A DNA stretch of 25,788 nucleotides from SBBG01 sp033717875 (GCA_033717875.1 JADDKJ010000043.1:1-25788), one strand, 5' to 3'. Counted from the stretch's first letter, positions 14,864 to 22,736 are shown. Translations and numbers: made by a program. The notes: generated from the letters alone by a model not told the origin.

Positions 14864-15148
14864 TCAGAATTTCTTCGCAGAACCCTTTTCACCGCTCGTT
14901 CCCTTCTCATCCCAGGAGTCGATGATTCCGCCAATCGTCAGATCGGTGAGCACCTTGGGATTACCCATCGCATAGCGCGCCGCCGAGCCGCTGAGAGTGA
15001 ACACCCAGGCTCCCGGCGGCACGCCCACTGGATCGGACGCCACGCTCAGTTTGCCCTTGGCATCGCGCAAGATCCGCAGCGAAGCGCTATACAATCCGGC
15101 GACACGGCGGGTGGCGACCAGCTCGTCGACCACCTGGAAAATATCCAT
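14864..15148 (-). CDS. csoS4B: CsoS4B, carboxysome vertex pentamer protein
   Basis: 94 residues of the CcmL/EutN (BMV) family: MDIFQVVDELVATRRVAGL at the start and GVPPGAWVFTLSGSAARYAMG plus LTIGGIIDSW as core motifs. Pentamers cap the icosahedral vertices of the shell and reduce CO2 leakage. AGGAG lies 6 nt before the ATG, only 3 nt after the csoS4A stop, so the pair is coupled. The lysine/glycine-rich C-terminus (EKGTSGEKGSAKKF) is longer than in CsoS4A. Confidence 0.95.
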   Translation of the reverse strand: MDIFQVVDELVATRRVAGLYSASLRILRDAKGKLSVASDPVGVPPGAWVFTLSGSAARYAMGNPKVLTDLTIGGIIDSWDEKGTSGEKGSAKKF

Positions 15149-15151
15149 CGC

Positions 15152-15400
15152 TCACTCCTCTTTCCAATGGTCGATGATGCCGACGATGGTGGCGTCACTT
15201 GGATAATCCTTGGCCCCCGCCGCTTCGCGCGCCGCCGAGCTGCCGACCACGATCACCCAATCGCCGGGAATACAACCCACGGCGTCGACCGCGACGCTGC
15301 GGCCACCACTCTTCTCTTTCACCACCAGCAGGGGCTTATGGCCCAGTTCCCGGATGCGGTTTGTTGAAACCAGTGTTTTTTCCACCTGACAGATTTTCAT
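15152..15400 (-). CDS. csoS4A: CsoS4A, carboxysome vertex pentamer protein
   Basis: 82 residues, CcmL/EutN family. MKICQVEKTLVSTNRIREL, AVGCIPGDWVIVVGSSAARE and DATIVGIIDHW are the family hallmarks. It forms pentameric vertices of the shell. GGAG lies 7 nt before the ATG; the gene follows csoSCA after 18 nt and precedes csoS4B by 3 nt, the standard alpha-carboxysome order. Confidence 0.96.
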   Translation of the reverse strand: MKICQVEKTLVSTNRIRELGHKPLLVVKEKSGGRSVAVDAVGCIPGDWVIVVGSSAAREAAGAKDYPSDATIVGIIDHWKEE

Positions 15401-15418
15401 GCCTTGTCTCCGTCGATC

Positions 15419-16987
15419 TTAATGAGCATGATTCGACGACTCTTGCTCGACCTGCTCGATACCACTGCCTTGCGCCTTGTCCTGCACCGTCATCGCGCAC
15501 AGCAGCAGACGATCCTTGACCAGGGCCGGATAGCGCGCCTCGATCGCCGCTTTCACCCGCCGGCATTGCGCCACGATGCGATCGCGCGAACCGGGCACCC
15601 GGCTGTCGTAGCGATAATGAATTATCACCGGGATCGGCAAGCCACGAGACACGTTCAAGCCCTTGAAGATCTTGACGCCGATGTCGAGATCGGGCGCGCC
15701 TTCTTCCACTGTATACATCGCCGCATAGTAGGTCAGATTGCGAATCTGCACCTCTTCAAAACCTTCGCCGACACTGATGAACAATTCGTTGTGGCCGATG
15801 TCCGGGTAACGCCCGCCGTAATTCTTGCAGACATAATCGATCTGCGACAGATTGTTGATCAGCAGCCTTCCGATCAAGCGCAGCATGCCTTCATGCGGCG
15901 CACCATTACCTTGCCCCCAGCCTTCGCTGCGGATCGCGGCCTGTATCGTTTCCCACAAGCGCGCATGGGCGCTTTTCTCATCCATCCCGGCGGTCTGCCG
16001 GTACAGCTCGGCGCTGTCCACATAGCGGTACAGACTGATCGCACCGTCGGCGTCGGGTATATGCATCTTGATGGCGTCGGTATCGGTATCCACGCCGATC
16101 AGCAGCATGTCCACCGAGGCGCCGCAGCAGAAGCTGTTTTCGATCGCCTGGCGAAAAGCGATCAGCCGGTTCAACGCCGCTTCAGCGGCGGCGCGCTCGT
16201 CACTGCCATGCGCCGCGCAACCTTCGTGCGCCGGATCGGAACTGCTCCAGTGATACACCGCGACCTTCAAGTAGCGCGTACCGGCATCAGGCAAGCTGGG
16301 CACGCCCTCACGATGGCGATAAAACTCCGTGCGCATCCAGTGCCTGACATTCGCCTCGACATCGAACATCGCACCGGCATAGGACTTGCGGCGCACCGCG
16401 CCCTGCGGCATGCGTAACACGAAGCGCGCCAGGCCCATCAAACGCCCGTCAGCGCAAGGCGAAAAATCCACCTCGTGAAAATTGCAGTCCTGCAAGTAAT
16501 ACCTTTCCTGATCCAGCGTCTCGCGGGACTGCGTCTGTTCGGCCTGAATCTGCGCCGCCGCCTGATGAAAAGCGTTGGACACACAGTGGGCATACAGCGA
16601 ACGCATGTCCAACTGTTCCACCCAGGCATCGTCCAGCATCCGCTGCGGCAGGGAAAATCCCAGCTTGGCGTTGGCAATGTACTGGGCGCGCTCGACGAAA
16701 TCACGCTCGTGCTGAATCGCGGCGATCTCTTTCAGCACCGGCACGATGGCGGCGAATCTGTCTTTGACTGACCGCTCGTACTCGAACAATCGCCGGTTCG
16801 CATCGGCATCGACCAGCACATGCGAAAATTTACCGGCTTCACACGAGGTGCTCGCCGCCTGTGTGGCAACGCGATCCTCGGCCGCATCAGTGCGATGCGG
16901 AAGCCCGCTCTGACGCGTGCCCAGGCCATAGGGCGCGCGCGCGCCTCTCGCCCGGCTGGCATACATCGCACGTTGCCTGGTGTTCAT
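15419..16987 (-). CDS. csoSCA: CsoSCA, carboxysomal carbonic anhydrase
   Basis: 522 residues, typical for this beta-like carbonic anhydrase that converts bicarbonate to CO2 inside the shell. Likely zinc ligands are Cys178, His246 and Cys257: the context CADGR gives Cys178 with the Asp180/Arg182 dyad, and VYHWSSSDPAHEGC gives His246 and Cys257 with the same 11-residue spacing as in the Halothiobacillus enzyme. The first 60 residues are Arg- and Ala-rich and probably disordered, the region that in the Halothiobacillus enzyme tethers CsoSCA to Rubisco. It lies between csoS2 (18 nt) and csoS4A (18 nt). The ribosome-binding site is weak, in line with the low copy number of CsoSCA. Confidence 0.96.
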   Translation of the reverse strand: MNTRQRAMYASRARGARAPYGLGTRQSGLPHRTDAAEDRVATQAASTSCEAGKFSHVLVDADANRRLFEYERSVKDRFAAIVPVLKEIAAIQHERDFVERAQYIANAKLGFSLPQRMLDDAWVEQLDMRSLYAHCVSNAFHQAAAQIQAEQTQSRETLDQERYYLQDCNFHEVDFSPCADGRLMGLARFVLRMPQGAVRRKSYAGAMFDVEANVRHWMRTEFYRHREGVPSLPDAGTRYLKVAVYHWSSSDPAHEGCAAHGSDERAAAEAALNRLIAFRQAIENSFCCGASVDMLLIGVDTDTDAIKMHIPDADGAISLYRYVDSAELYRQTAGMDEKSAHARLWETIQAAIRSEGWGQGNGAPHEGMLRLIGRLLINNLSQIDYVCKNYGGRYPDIGHNELFISVGEGFEEVQIRNLTYYAAMYTVEEGAPDLDIGVKIFKGLNVSRGLPIPVIIHYRYDSRVPGSRDRIVAQCRRVKAAIEARYPALVKDRLLLCAMTVQDKAQGSGIEQVEQESSNHAH

Positions 16988-17005
16988 GCTATCGCCAGCC
17001 CGTGT

Positions 17006-19558
17006 TTAGCCACGCGCGCCGCCTGAAACGGTGATGGTCGCTCCGGTGCTGGCGCTACCGCTGCTGCCGGTGACCCGGCTTTGCGCAATGACTGGCTTCT
17101 CGATTTCCTTGAACTGCCGCGCACCCACCGCCGGCTTGCCACGCGCCTCGCCGCGCAAGGTCGCATTGCGTCCGGCGGAAAACATGCCTTCCGTGCCGGT
17201 AACACGGCTGCCACGCTGCCAGTCGTCGCCGGTGATCGGGCTGCCCGCCTCACGGCCCTCGCCGGTAACGCCTTGACGCACCGGGGCCGGGGCAGCGGCT
17301 GCCGTCGCCTCTTCAGCGCTGTAACGGAATTCCGGCGTACCGGAAATCAGCCCTGAGGCAAGATTGACCGGCCCGGTCACCCGTCCGCCAGACCCGTATA
17401 CCGTACCGGTCACACGGCCGCTGAGCCGGGCGTGCGCGCTGCGCGCCGGAGTGACAATGCTGAAGTCGCCGGGCGCCGGGCCTTGTTCGGCCACAGCGGG
17501 CTCTGGCGAGGCCACACGCGAGCGGGCACGGTGGTGCACTGGCGCGGCGGAAGTCTTGCACTGGCCAGCGAACTGATCGGCTCCGACATAAGGCGTGCCA
17601 CTCACCGACTGGCATGCGCCGCGCTCATCGCCTGTCATCTTGCCACCGATGCCCGGCTGCGCGCCGGTCAGGGCCGCGCCAGGCGTGCCACTGATGGTGC
17701 GCACACGCTGACGCACGGCGGCTGTATCGCCCGGCTGGCAAAACGCCTGATACTGTGTCGCTCCGATGTACTCGGTGCCGGTGATCGGCTTGCAGCTTCC
17801 ATATTCATCGCCGGTCACCTTGATGCTGCGGCCGACCTGTGTGCCGGACACGGCTTGCTGATGCCAGGTGCGACTCACACCGACCTTTTCCGCGCCCGGC
17901 GCGGGCTTGTTTTCGCAAATCGCCTGGTACTGCTCGGCGCTGATATATTCCGTGCCGGTGACAGGCTTGCATGCGCCATACTCATCACCCGTGACTTTCA
18001 CACTGTGGCCGACTTCGGTGCCGGTGACGGCGCGATCACGCAGGGTATGGGTCAATCCCACCTTGCCAGGCGCGCCCGCGCCCGGCTTGGCGCACAGCGC
18101 GCCAAACTGTTCCGGCGTATAGTATTGAGTGCCGGTGAGCGAGCGGCAGGAACCCGCTTCGTCGCCCGTCACCTTGACGCTCCGGCCGACTTCGCTGCCG
18201 GTCACAGGCTGACCCGCGGTGCTGCGCATCTCCGCGACCTTGGCCGGTCCGGCCACGGGCTTGGTGGCGCAAAATGTCTTCATCTGTTCCGCCGTCAGGT
18301 ATTCGGTGCCGGTGACAGACGCGCAACCGCCACGCTCATCGCCGGTGACTTTCACGGAACGGCCCACAACGGTACCGGAGACCGATCCGCCACGCGCGGT
18401 GTGACTGACAGCGACTTTCTCCGGCGCGGCGCCGGCCTGCTCCGCCGATTCTTTCAGATTCAGGTATTCGGTACCGGTGATGGCGCGAGCCGATCCGGTC
18501 TCGTCACCCGTCACCTTGGTGCTGCGCCCCACTTCCGTGCCCGTCACTCTCTCGCCGCGGCTGGTTTGCGTTACGCCCACCTTGGCCGCGCCGGACGCCG
18601 GGCGGGTGTCGCAGAATGTCTCATACTGCTCGGAGCTGATGTATTCCGTGCCGGTAATGGCGCGGCAGCTTCCCGGTTCGTTGCCGGTCACCTTGCGGCT
18701 GCGCTCCGGCCGGTTGCCGGTAATGAGCTGGCCGCGCAGCGTGGAGGATGCCTCGACCTTCGTCGGCGCTTCCTCGGTAACCGCGGGACGCACCCGGCCG
18801 CTGGGGCGGCATATCACCTGGTTGCCGCGACCAAGGCGGCACAGCTCTTCGCGGCGCAGACGCGCAATCTCGCGCCCCGACAGGCCATTCGCCGCCGCCT
18901 CTTTCCACGCCCCCGGACGAACGGCACGCTCGACATCGGCCCTGGTCAAAGCGGTCTTGGACAAAGCCGCCTTGCCGCGGCTCGAAAGCGCCTGGCGCCG
19001 TTCCTGACACAAGGCGCGCGCGGTCGATATGCCAGGCGTGCCTTCGGGCGCCGCTTCAACAATGGCGCACACTTCATCGAGCTTGGTTTCCGCTTGCGAT
19101 GAGGCTCCACCCGCGGCACGCTCGGCATCAACCCTGGTCGAAGAGGGCTTGGACAAAGCGGTTTTACCGCGGCTCGAAAGGGCTTGACGCCGCTCCTGAC
19201 ACAAGGCGCGCGCGGTCGATATTTCCGGCACGCCCGCGGGCGTGCCTTCAACGATGGCGCATACTTCGTCAAGCTTGGCTTCCGCTTGCGATGAAGTGCC
19301 GCACGTCGTTCCCGGCGCCGCAGTCCCCTTGCAACCGCAGCCACAGCCTTCCGGCTTGCCAGCCTTCGCCACTTCCTTCACCGCCTCCGCGACGACCGGC
19401 GATGATTTGGGCCTGTCGCCACTGGCGCGAGAGCGCTGGAGAGATTTCGACGCCGACAATCCGGCCTTGCCGTTCTGCGACAAGGCGCGGCGGCGATCCA
19501 AAGCGGTTTCGCGGCCTGACCGCGCGGGTGTTCCTGTGTTGTCTGTCGCTGTGCTCAT
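17006..19558 (-). CDS. csoS2: CsoS2, disordered carboxysome assembly scaffold
   Basis: 850 residues from the ATG at 19558, with AAAGG upstream; an in-frame ATG at 19594 would overlap the promoter region. CsoS2 links Rubisco to the shell. N-region: four Rubisco-binding repeats, at about 17-34 (ALDRRRALSQNGKAGL), two almost identical ones around STARALCQERRQALSSRGK, and a degenerate one at 229-246 (ARLRREELCRLGRGN). Middle region (about 273-668): seven repeats of the form VTGTEVGRSVKVTGDE followed by ITGTEY. Most carry a Cys pair; the second carries none. C-region: RVTGTVYGSGGRVTGPVN and a final SGGARG tail that contacts the shell. A Cys-rich CGCGC cluster (72-76) lies between the first two N-repeats. 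First gene of the cso operon. Confidence 0.96.
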   Translation of the reverse strand: MSTATDNTGTPARSGRETALDRRRALSQNGKAGLSASKSLQRSRASGDRPKSSPVVAEAVKEVAKAGKPEGCGCGCKGTAAPGTTCGTSSQAEAKLDEVCAIVEGTPAGVPEISTARALCQERRQALSSRGKTALSKPSSTRVDAERAAGGASSQAETKLDEVCAIVEAAPEGTPGISTARALCQERRQALSSRGKAALSKTALTRADVERAVRPGAWKEAAANGLSGREIARLRREELCRLGRGNQVICRPSGRVRPAVTEEAPTKVEASSTLRGQLITGNRPERSRKVTGNEPGSCRAITGTEYISSEQYETFCDTRPASGAAKVGVTQTSRGERVTGTEVGRSTKVTGDETGSARAITGTEYLNLKESAEQAGAAPEKVAVSHTARGGSVSGTVVGRSVKVTGDERGGCASVTGTEYLTAEQMKTFCATKPVAGPAKVAEMRSTAGQPVTGSEVGRSVKVTGDEAGSCRSLTGTQYYTPEQFGALCAKPGAGAPGKVGLTHTLRDRAVTGTEVGHSVKVTGDEYGACKPVTGTEYISAEQYQAICENKPAPGAEKVGVSRTWHQQAVSGTQVGRSIKVTGDEYGSCKPITGTEYIGATQYQAFCQPGDTAAVRQRVRTISGTPGAALTGAQPGIGGKMTGDERGACQSVSGTPYVGADQFAGQCKTSAAPVHHRARSRVASPEPAVAEQGPAPGDFSIVTPARSAHARLSGRVTGTVYGSGGRVTGPVNLASGLISGTPEFRYSAEEATAAAAPAPVRQGVTGEGREAGSPITGDDWQRGSRVTGTEGMFSAGRNATLRGEARGKPAVGARQFKEIEKPVIAQSRVTGSSGSASTGATITVSGGARG
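17555..18742 (-). repeat. seven tandem M-repeats inside csoS2
   Basis: Seven units of about 55-58 codons, each reading roughly V(T/S)GTEVGRS-KVTGDE-G-C-ITGTEY--EQ----C. Cys residues occur after the GDE-G motif and near the unit end in units 1 and 3-7; unit 2 (GSARAITGTEYLNLKESAEQ) has neither. Unit 7 is the most diverged (ALTGAQPGIGGKMTGDERGA). M-repeats bind the shell and set carboxysome size in related systems. Confidence 0.85.
18911..19294 (-). repeat. 64-codon tandem duplication in the csoS2 N-region
   Basis: Two adjacent 192-bp units (19294-19103 and 19102-18911) encode SSQAEAKLDEVCAIVE...STARALCQERRQALSSRGKTAL and SSQAETKLDEVCAIVE...STARALCQERRQALSSRGKAAL. Protein identity is high and the DNA is also clearly alike, so the duplication looks recent or homogenised. 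Each unit contains one Rubisco-binding N-repeat, so it adds one Rubisco docking site. Confidence 0.85.
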
Positions 19559-19595
19559 GCTCGTACCCTTTCTTGGTGTACCTCTTTGGAACAAG

Positions 19596-19632
19596 ACTAT
19601 ACAACCGGTGTGTATATAAATAACAATCAGTA
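19596..19632 (-). promoter_or_regulatory. csoS2 (carboxysome operon) promoter with CbbR-type operator
   Basis: ATAAATAACAATCAGTA (19616-19632) matches the cbbL operator in 16 of 17 positions and fits T-N-A-N7-T-N-A. On the minus strand TATAGT (19601-19596) follows after 14 nt, the counterpart of CATAGT at cbbL after 13 nt. The operator would overlap the -35 zone, as expected for LysR-type activation. The csoS2 ATG is 38 nt beyond the -10. This suggests the cso operon starts here and not only by read-through from proS, and that it shares a regulator with Rubisco. Confidence 0.65.
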
Positions 19633-19659
19633 ATAAATATTATGTTGATAGATTTTTTT

Positions 19660-21384
19660 CTATCTGGCCATGCTGGAGGAGGCGTTTCGCCGATTATCAA
19701 GAAATGCGACGACTTCCGCCAGTGGAACATTCCGGGCCTGATCGTCACGTCGCCCCTTGTATTCGATCACACCCTCATCCAGTCCGCGCTCGCCCAGCAC
19801 GAGGCGATGCGGAATGCCGATCAGCTCCATGTCGGCGAACATCACGCCGGCGCGCTCCCTGCGGTCATCGAACAACACGTCGATGCCGGCCGCCTGCAAT
19901 TCGCCATAAAGTGTTTCAGCGGCGTCGCGCACGCGCTGCGATTTGTGCATGTTCATCGGCAACAGCGCCACCTGGAAGGGCGCGATGGCGTCGGGCCAGA
20001 TGATGCCCTGCGCGTCATAGTTCTGCTCGATCGCCGCCGCGACGATACGCGACACGCCGATGCCATAGCAGCCCATGGTCATGACAATGCTGCGGCCGGT
20101 CTCATCGAGGCAAGTGGCGTTGAGCGCCTTGCTGTACTTGTCGCCGAGCTGGAAGATGTGCCCCACTTCGATGCCACGGCGGATCGACAGCTTTCCTTCG
20201 CAACGCGGGCACTGTTCGCCGGCGCGCACGGTGCGCAGATCGGCCACTTGCGGCAGCGCGGCATCGACGCCCCAGTTGAGATTGATCCAGTGGAAATCAG
20301 CCTTGTTCGCTCCGCTCGAGAAGTTGCGCGCCTGCGCGGCCTGGTTATCGACCATGACGGCGAGATCGGCCGGCAGGTTGAGCGGGCCGACGAAACCCGG
20401 CGGCGCGCCGGTGGCGGACAACACTTCACCGGCGTCGGCCAGGCGAATGTCCGTCGCGCCCAGCGCGCGCGCCGCCTTGATGGTGTTCAGTTCATCGCCG
20501 CCCATGAGGAAACACACCGCGGGCTTGCCGTCGGCGATCACCACCACGCTCTTGACGATGCGGTTGAAGTCGATACCCAGCATCTGCGCCTGCTCGTCGA
20601 CGGTGCGGATATTCGGCGTGGCAACCCGCTCCCTTGCACGCGGCAGCTCTTGCGCGGGCGCGGGCAGGCGGCTTCCGGCCAGCTCGACGTTCGCCGCATA
20701 ATCACAGCTATCGCAAAAGGCGATGGCATCCTCGCCCGAGTCGGCCAGCACATGAAACTCGTGCGAGTACCGTCCGCCGATGCTGCCGGTATCCGCCTCC
20801 ACGGCGCGGAACTGCAACCCCAGGCGCGTGAAGATCCGGCTGTAGGTGCGATACATCAGGTCATACGTTTCCTGCAATGAAGCCTGGTCGAGGTGAAAGG
20901 AATAGGCATCTTTCATGATGAATTCGCGGGCACGCATCACGCCGAAGCGGGGACGAACCTCGTCGCGGAACTTGGTCTGAATCTGGTAGAAATTGGACGG
21001 GAGCTGCTTGTAGCTGCGAATCTCGCGGCGAATCAGGTCGGTGATGACCTCCTCATGCGTCGGGCCAAAGCAGAAATCGCGATCATGGCGATCCTTCAGA
21101 CGCAGCAGCTCCGGCCCGTACTGTTCCCAGCGACCCGATTCCTGCCACAGCTCGGCGGGCTGCACGGCGGGCATCAGCACCTCCTGCGCCCCGGCGCGGT
21201 CCATTTCTTCGCGCACAATGCCTTCGACCTTGCGCAACACGCGCAAGCCCAGCGGCAGCCAGGTATAGAGGCCGGCGGCCAGCTTGCGGATCATGCCGGC
21301 ACGCAGCATCAGTTGATGGCTGATGACCTCGGCGTCGGCGGGGGTTTCCTTGACGGTGGACAGCAAAAAGCGGGATACGCGCAT
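19660..21384 (-). CDS. proS: prolyl-tRNA synthetase, bacterial type
   Basis: 574 residues. It charges tRNA-Pro. Class II motifs are present: motif 2 within KFRDEVRPRFGVMRAREFIMKDAYSF and motif 3 in GCYGIGVSRIVAAAIEQN. The middle third is the YbaK-like editing insertion (INS) domain of the bacterial type, which removes mischarged alanine. It is a housekeeping gene immediately upstream of csoS2, where a cbbLS pair stands in many sulfur bacteria. No T-box-like leader was recognised in the 277-bp upstream gap. Confidence 0.97.
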   Translation of the reverse strand: MRVSRFLLSTVKETPADAEVISHQLMLRAGMIRKLAAGLYTWLPLGLRVLRKVEGIVREEMDRAGAQEVLMPAVQPAELWQESGRWEQYGPELLRLKDRHDRDFCFGPTHEEVITDLIRREIRSYKQLPSNFYQIQTKFRDEVRPRFGVMRAREFIMKDAYSFHLDQASLQETYDLMYRTYSRIFTRLGLQFRAVEADTGSIGGRYSHEFHVLADSGEDAIAFCDSCDYAANVELAGSRLPAPAQELPRARERVATPNIRTVDEQAQMLGIDFNRIVKSVVVIADGKPAVCFLMGGDELNTIKAARALGATDIRLADAGEVLSATGAPPGFVGPLNLPADLAVMVDNQAAQARNFSSGANKADFHWINLNWGVDAALPQVADLRTVRAGEQCPRCEGKLSIRRGIEVGHIFQLGDKYSKALNATCLDETGRSIVMTMGCYGIGVSRIVAAAIEQNYDAQGIIWPDAIAPFQVALLPMNMHKSQRVRDAAETLYGELQAAGIDVLFDDRRERAGVMFADMELIGIPHRLVLGERGLDEGVIEYKGRRDDQARNVPLAEVVAFLDNRRNASSSMAR

Positions 21385-21498
21385 GGTTATTTCTTTCTTT
21401 CCGGTTCATTCAGAGGCCATTCGCGGATTCTATAAGGTATGTATATACCACGTACAGCCCGGGTTACCAACAAGCGGCCAGGGGTATGTCTGAATTTC

Positions 21499-21512
21499 TT
21501 GATCTATATCAA
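21499..21512. promoter_or_regulatory. FNR/ANR box upstream of cytochrome c peroxidase
   Basis: TTGATCTATATCAA is a perfect match to the FNR consensus TTGAT-N4-ATCAA. It is centred about 157 bp before the peroxidase ATG and 121 bp before the divergent proS ATG. Activation of bacterial cytochrome c peroxidases by FNR-type regulators at low oxygen is known in other proteobacteria, so the peroxidase is the likely target. No strong -10 is visible at the class II distance. Confidence 0.65.
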
Positions 21513-21597
21513 AGCGCATCCGTACTGAGGCTGGCATCCTTGAAATTGGAATTTTTTGTCCCATTGGAAAATTCATTTGAGGGGGTTGCAAAAAGGA

Positions 21598-21626
21598 AAG
21601 TTTATATTTAGACTAAATCTAAACTT
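21598..21626. promoter_or_regulatory. 29-bp near-perfect palindrome, candidate operator for the peroxidase gene
   Basis: The palindrome has half-sites AAGTTTA at 21598-21604 and TAAACTT at 21620-21626, and inner arms ATTTAG / CTAAAT around a single central A at 21612. Only one symmetric base pair breaks the dyad. It ends 35 bp before the peroxidase ATG. The size suits a dimeric repressor such as an Rrf2 or Fur family protein, or it could be a hairpin in the leader. Which regulator binds cannot be told from the sequence. Confidence 0.55.
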
Positions 21627-21661
21627 GATTACCCCCAACCGCAGCTCAGGAGGAAACACCC

Positions 21662-22714
21662 ATGAAGAATACGAAAAAAACCGTTCGCGCCATGCCGTTG
21701 CTCATCGGCAGCGCCTTGATCGCGGGACTGACATCGCCGGCCTTGGCTCTCGAAGCCCTGCCGAAACAGCCCCCTATTCCCAAGGACAACCCGATGTCGG
21801 CGGCCAAGGTCGAGCTCGGCAAACAGCTTTATTTCGATCCGCGCCTGTCCCTGAACGGCACGGTATCGTGCAACTCCTGCCATGACGTCAGCGGCAGCGG
21901 CACGGACAATCGCCCCGTCTCCGCAGGTGTCGGCGCCAAAACCGGCGGACGCAATGCGCCCACCGTGTGGAACGCCGCATTCATGACGGCCCAGTTTTGG
22001 GATGGACGCGCGGCCACGCTGGAAGACCAGGCCAAAGGCCCCATCCTGAATCCGATCGAGATGGCGATGCCCAGCGAAAAAGCCGTGATCGACCGCCTGT
22101 CGTCGATCCCCGGCTACCGCGAGCAGTTTGCCAAGGTATTCGGCGGTGCCAATGCGCTCACTTACGACAACATCGCCAAGGCCATCGCCGCCTACGAACG
22201 CACCTTGCTTACCCCGAACAGCCCGTTCGACCGTTATGTGAAGGGCGACAAGAAGGCGCTCTCGGCCGAAGCGCAGCGCGGCATGAAACTGGTTCAGAAT
22301 GCCGGCTGCACCGCGTGCCATAACGGCGTCAATTTCGCCGGCCCCGCGCTGCCGATGGGGCAAGGTTTCTACGCGAAATTCCCGACTTTCAGCGATAACG
22401 AGTACGTAAAAAAGTATCAGCTCGATGCCGACGAAGGCCGCTATGAAGTGACCAAGGACAACGCCGACAAGCACATGTTCCGCGTGCCGACCTGGCGCAA
22501 CGTGGCCTTGACCGCGCCTTACTTCCACAACGGCTCGGTCAAGACCCTGGACGAGGCGGTGCGCGTCATGGCCAAGACCCAGCTCAACAAGGAACTCAAG
22601 GAGAACGAGGTCAAGGACATCGTCGCCTTCCTCAACAGCCTGACAGGCGAGTTCCCCAAACAGACCATGCCCAGGCTGCCAGCTACGCCTAACATGAGCG
22701 TGGTTGGCGAGTAA
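21662..22714 (+). CDS. ccp: periplasmic di-heme cytochrome c peroxidase
   Basis: 350 residues with a Sec signal peptide (RAMPLLIGSALIAGLTSPALA, cleavage near residue 29-30). Two heme motifs, CNSCH at 70-74 and CTACH at 216-220, mark the low-potential peroxidatic and the electron-accepting heme of the bacterial CCP/MauG family; Met272 is a candidate axial ligand of the second heme. It reduces hydrogen peroxide to water with electrons from cytochrome c. AGGAGG lies about 8 nt before the ATG. A single gene with an FNR box and a long palindrome upstream and a strong terminator downstream. Confidence 0.95.
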   Translation: MKNTKKTVRAMPLLIGSALIAGLTSPALALEALPKQPPIPKDNPMSAAKVELGKQLYFDPRLSLNGTVSCNSCHDVSGSGTDNRPVSAGVGAKTGGRNAPTVWNAAFMTAQFWDGRAATLEDQAKGPILNPIEMAMPSEKAVIDRLSSIPGYREQFAKVFGGANALTYDNIAKAIAAYERTLLTPNSPFDRYVKGDKKALSAEAQRGMKLVQNAGCTACHNGVNFAGPALPMGQGFYAKFPTFSDNEYVKKYQLDADEGRYEVTKDNADKHMFRVPTWRNVALTAPYFHNGSVKTLDEAVRVMAKTQLNKELKENEVKDIVAFLNSLTGEFPKQTMPRLPATPNMSVVGE

Positions 22715-22736
22715 GCCTGATCGAGGACTCAACAAC

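Noticed and set aside
17432..19102. 556-residue plus-strand open frame with Gly/Ala/Arg repeats
   Set aside because: It mirrors the repetitive csoS2 gene on the other strand and has no recognisable domain or ribosome-binding site.
19559..19594. Twelve extra residues at the start of CsoS2
   Set aside because: The upstream ATG overlaps the predicted transcription start region (-10 at 19596-19601); the ATG at 19558 is better placed.
19648..19665. GATAG-N8-CTATC inverted repeat as the proS terminator
   Set aside because: The stem is only 5 bp, A/T-rich and overlaps the proS stop codon, so it is too weak to support.
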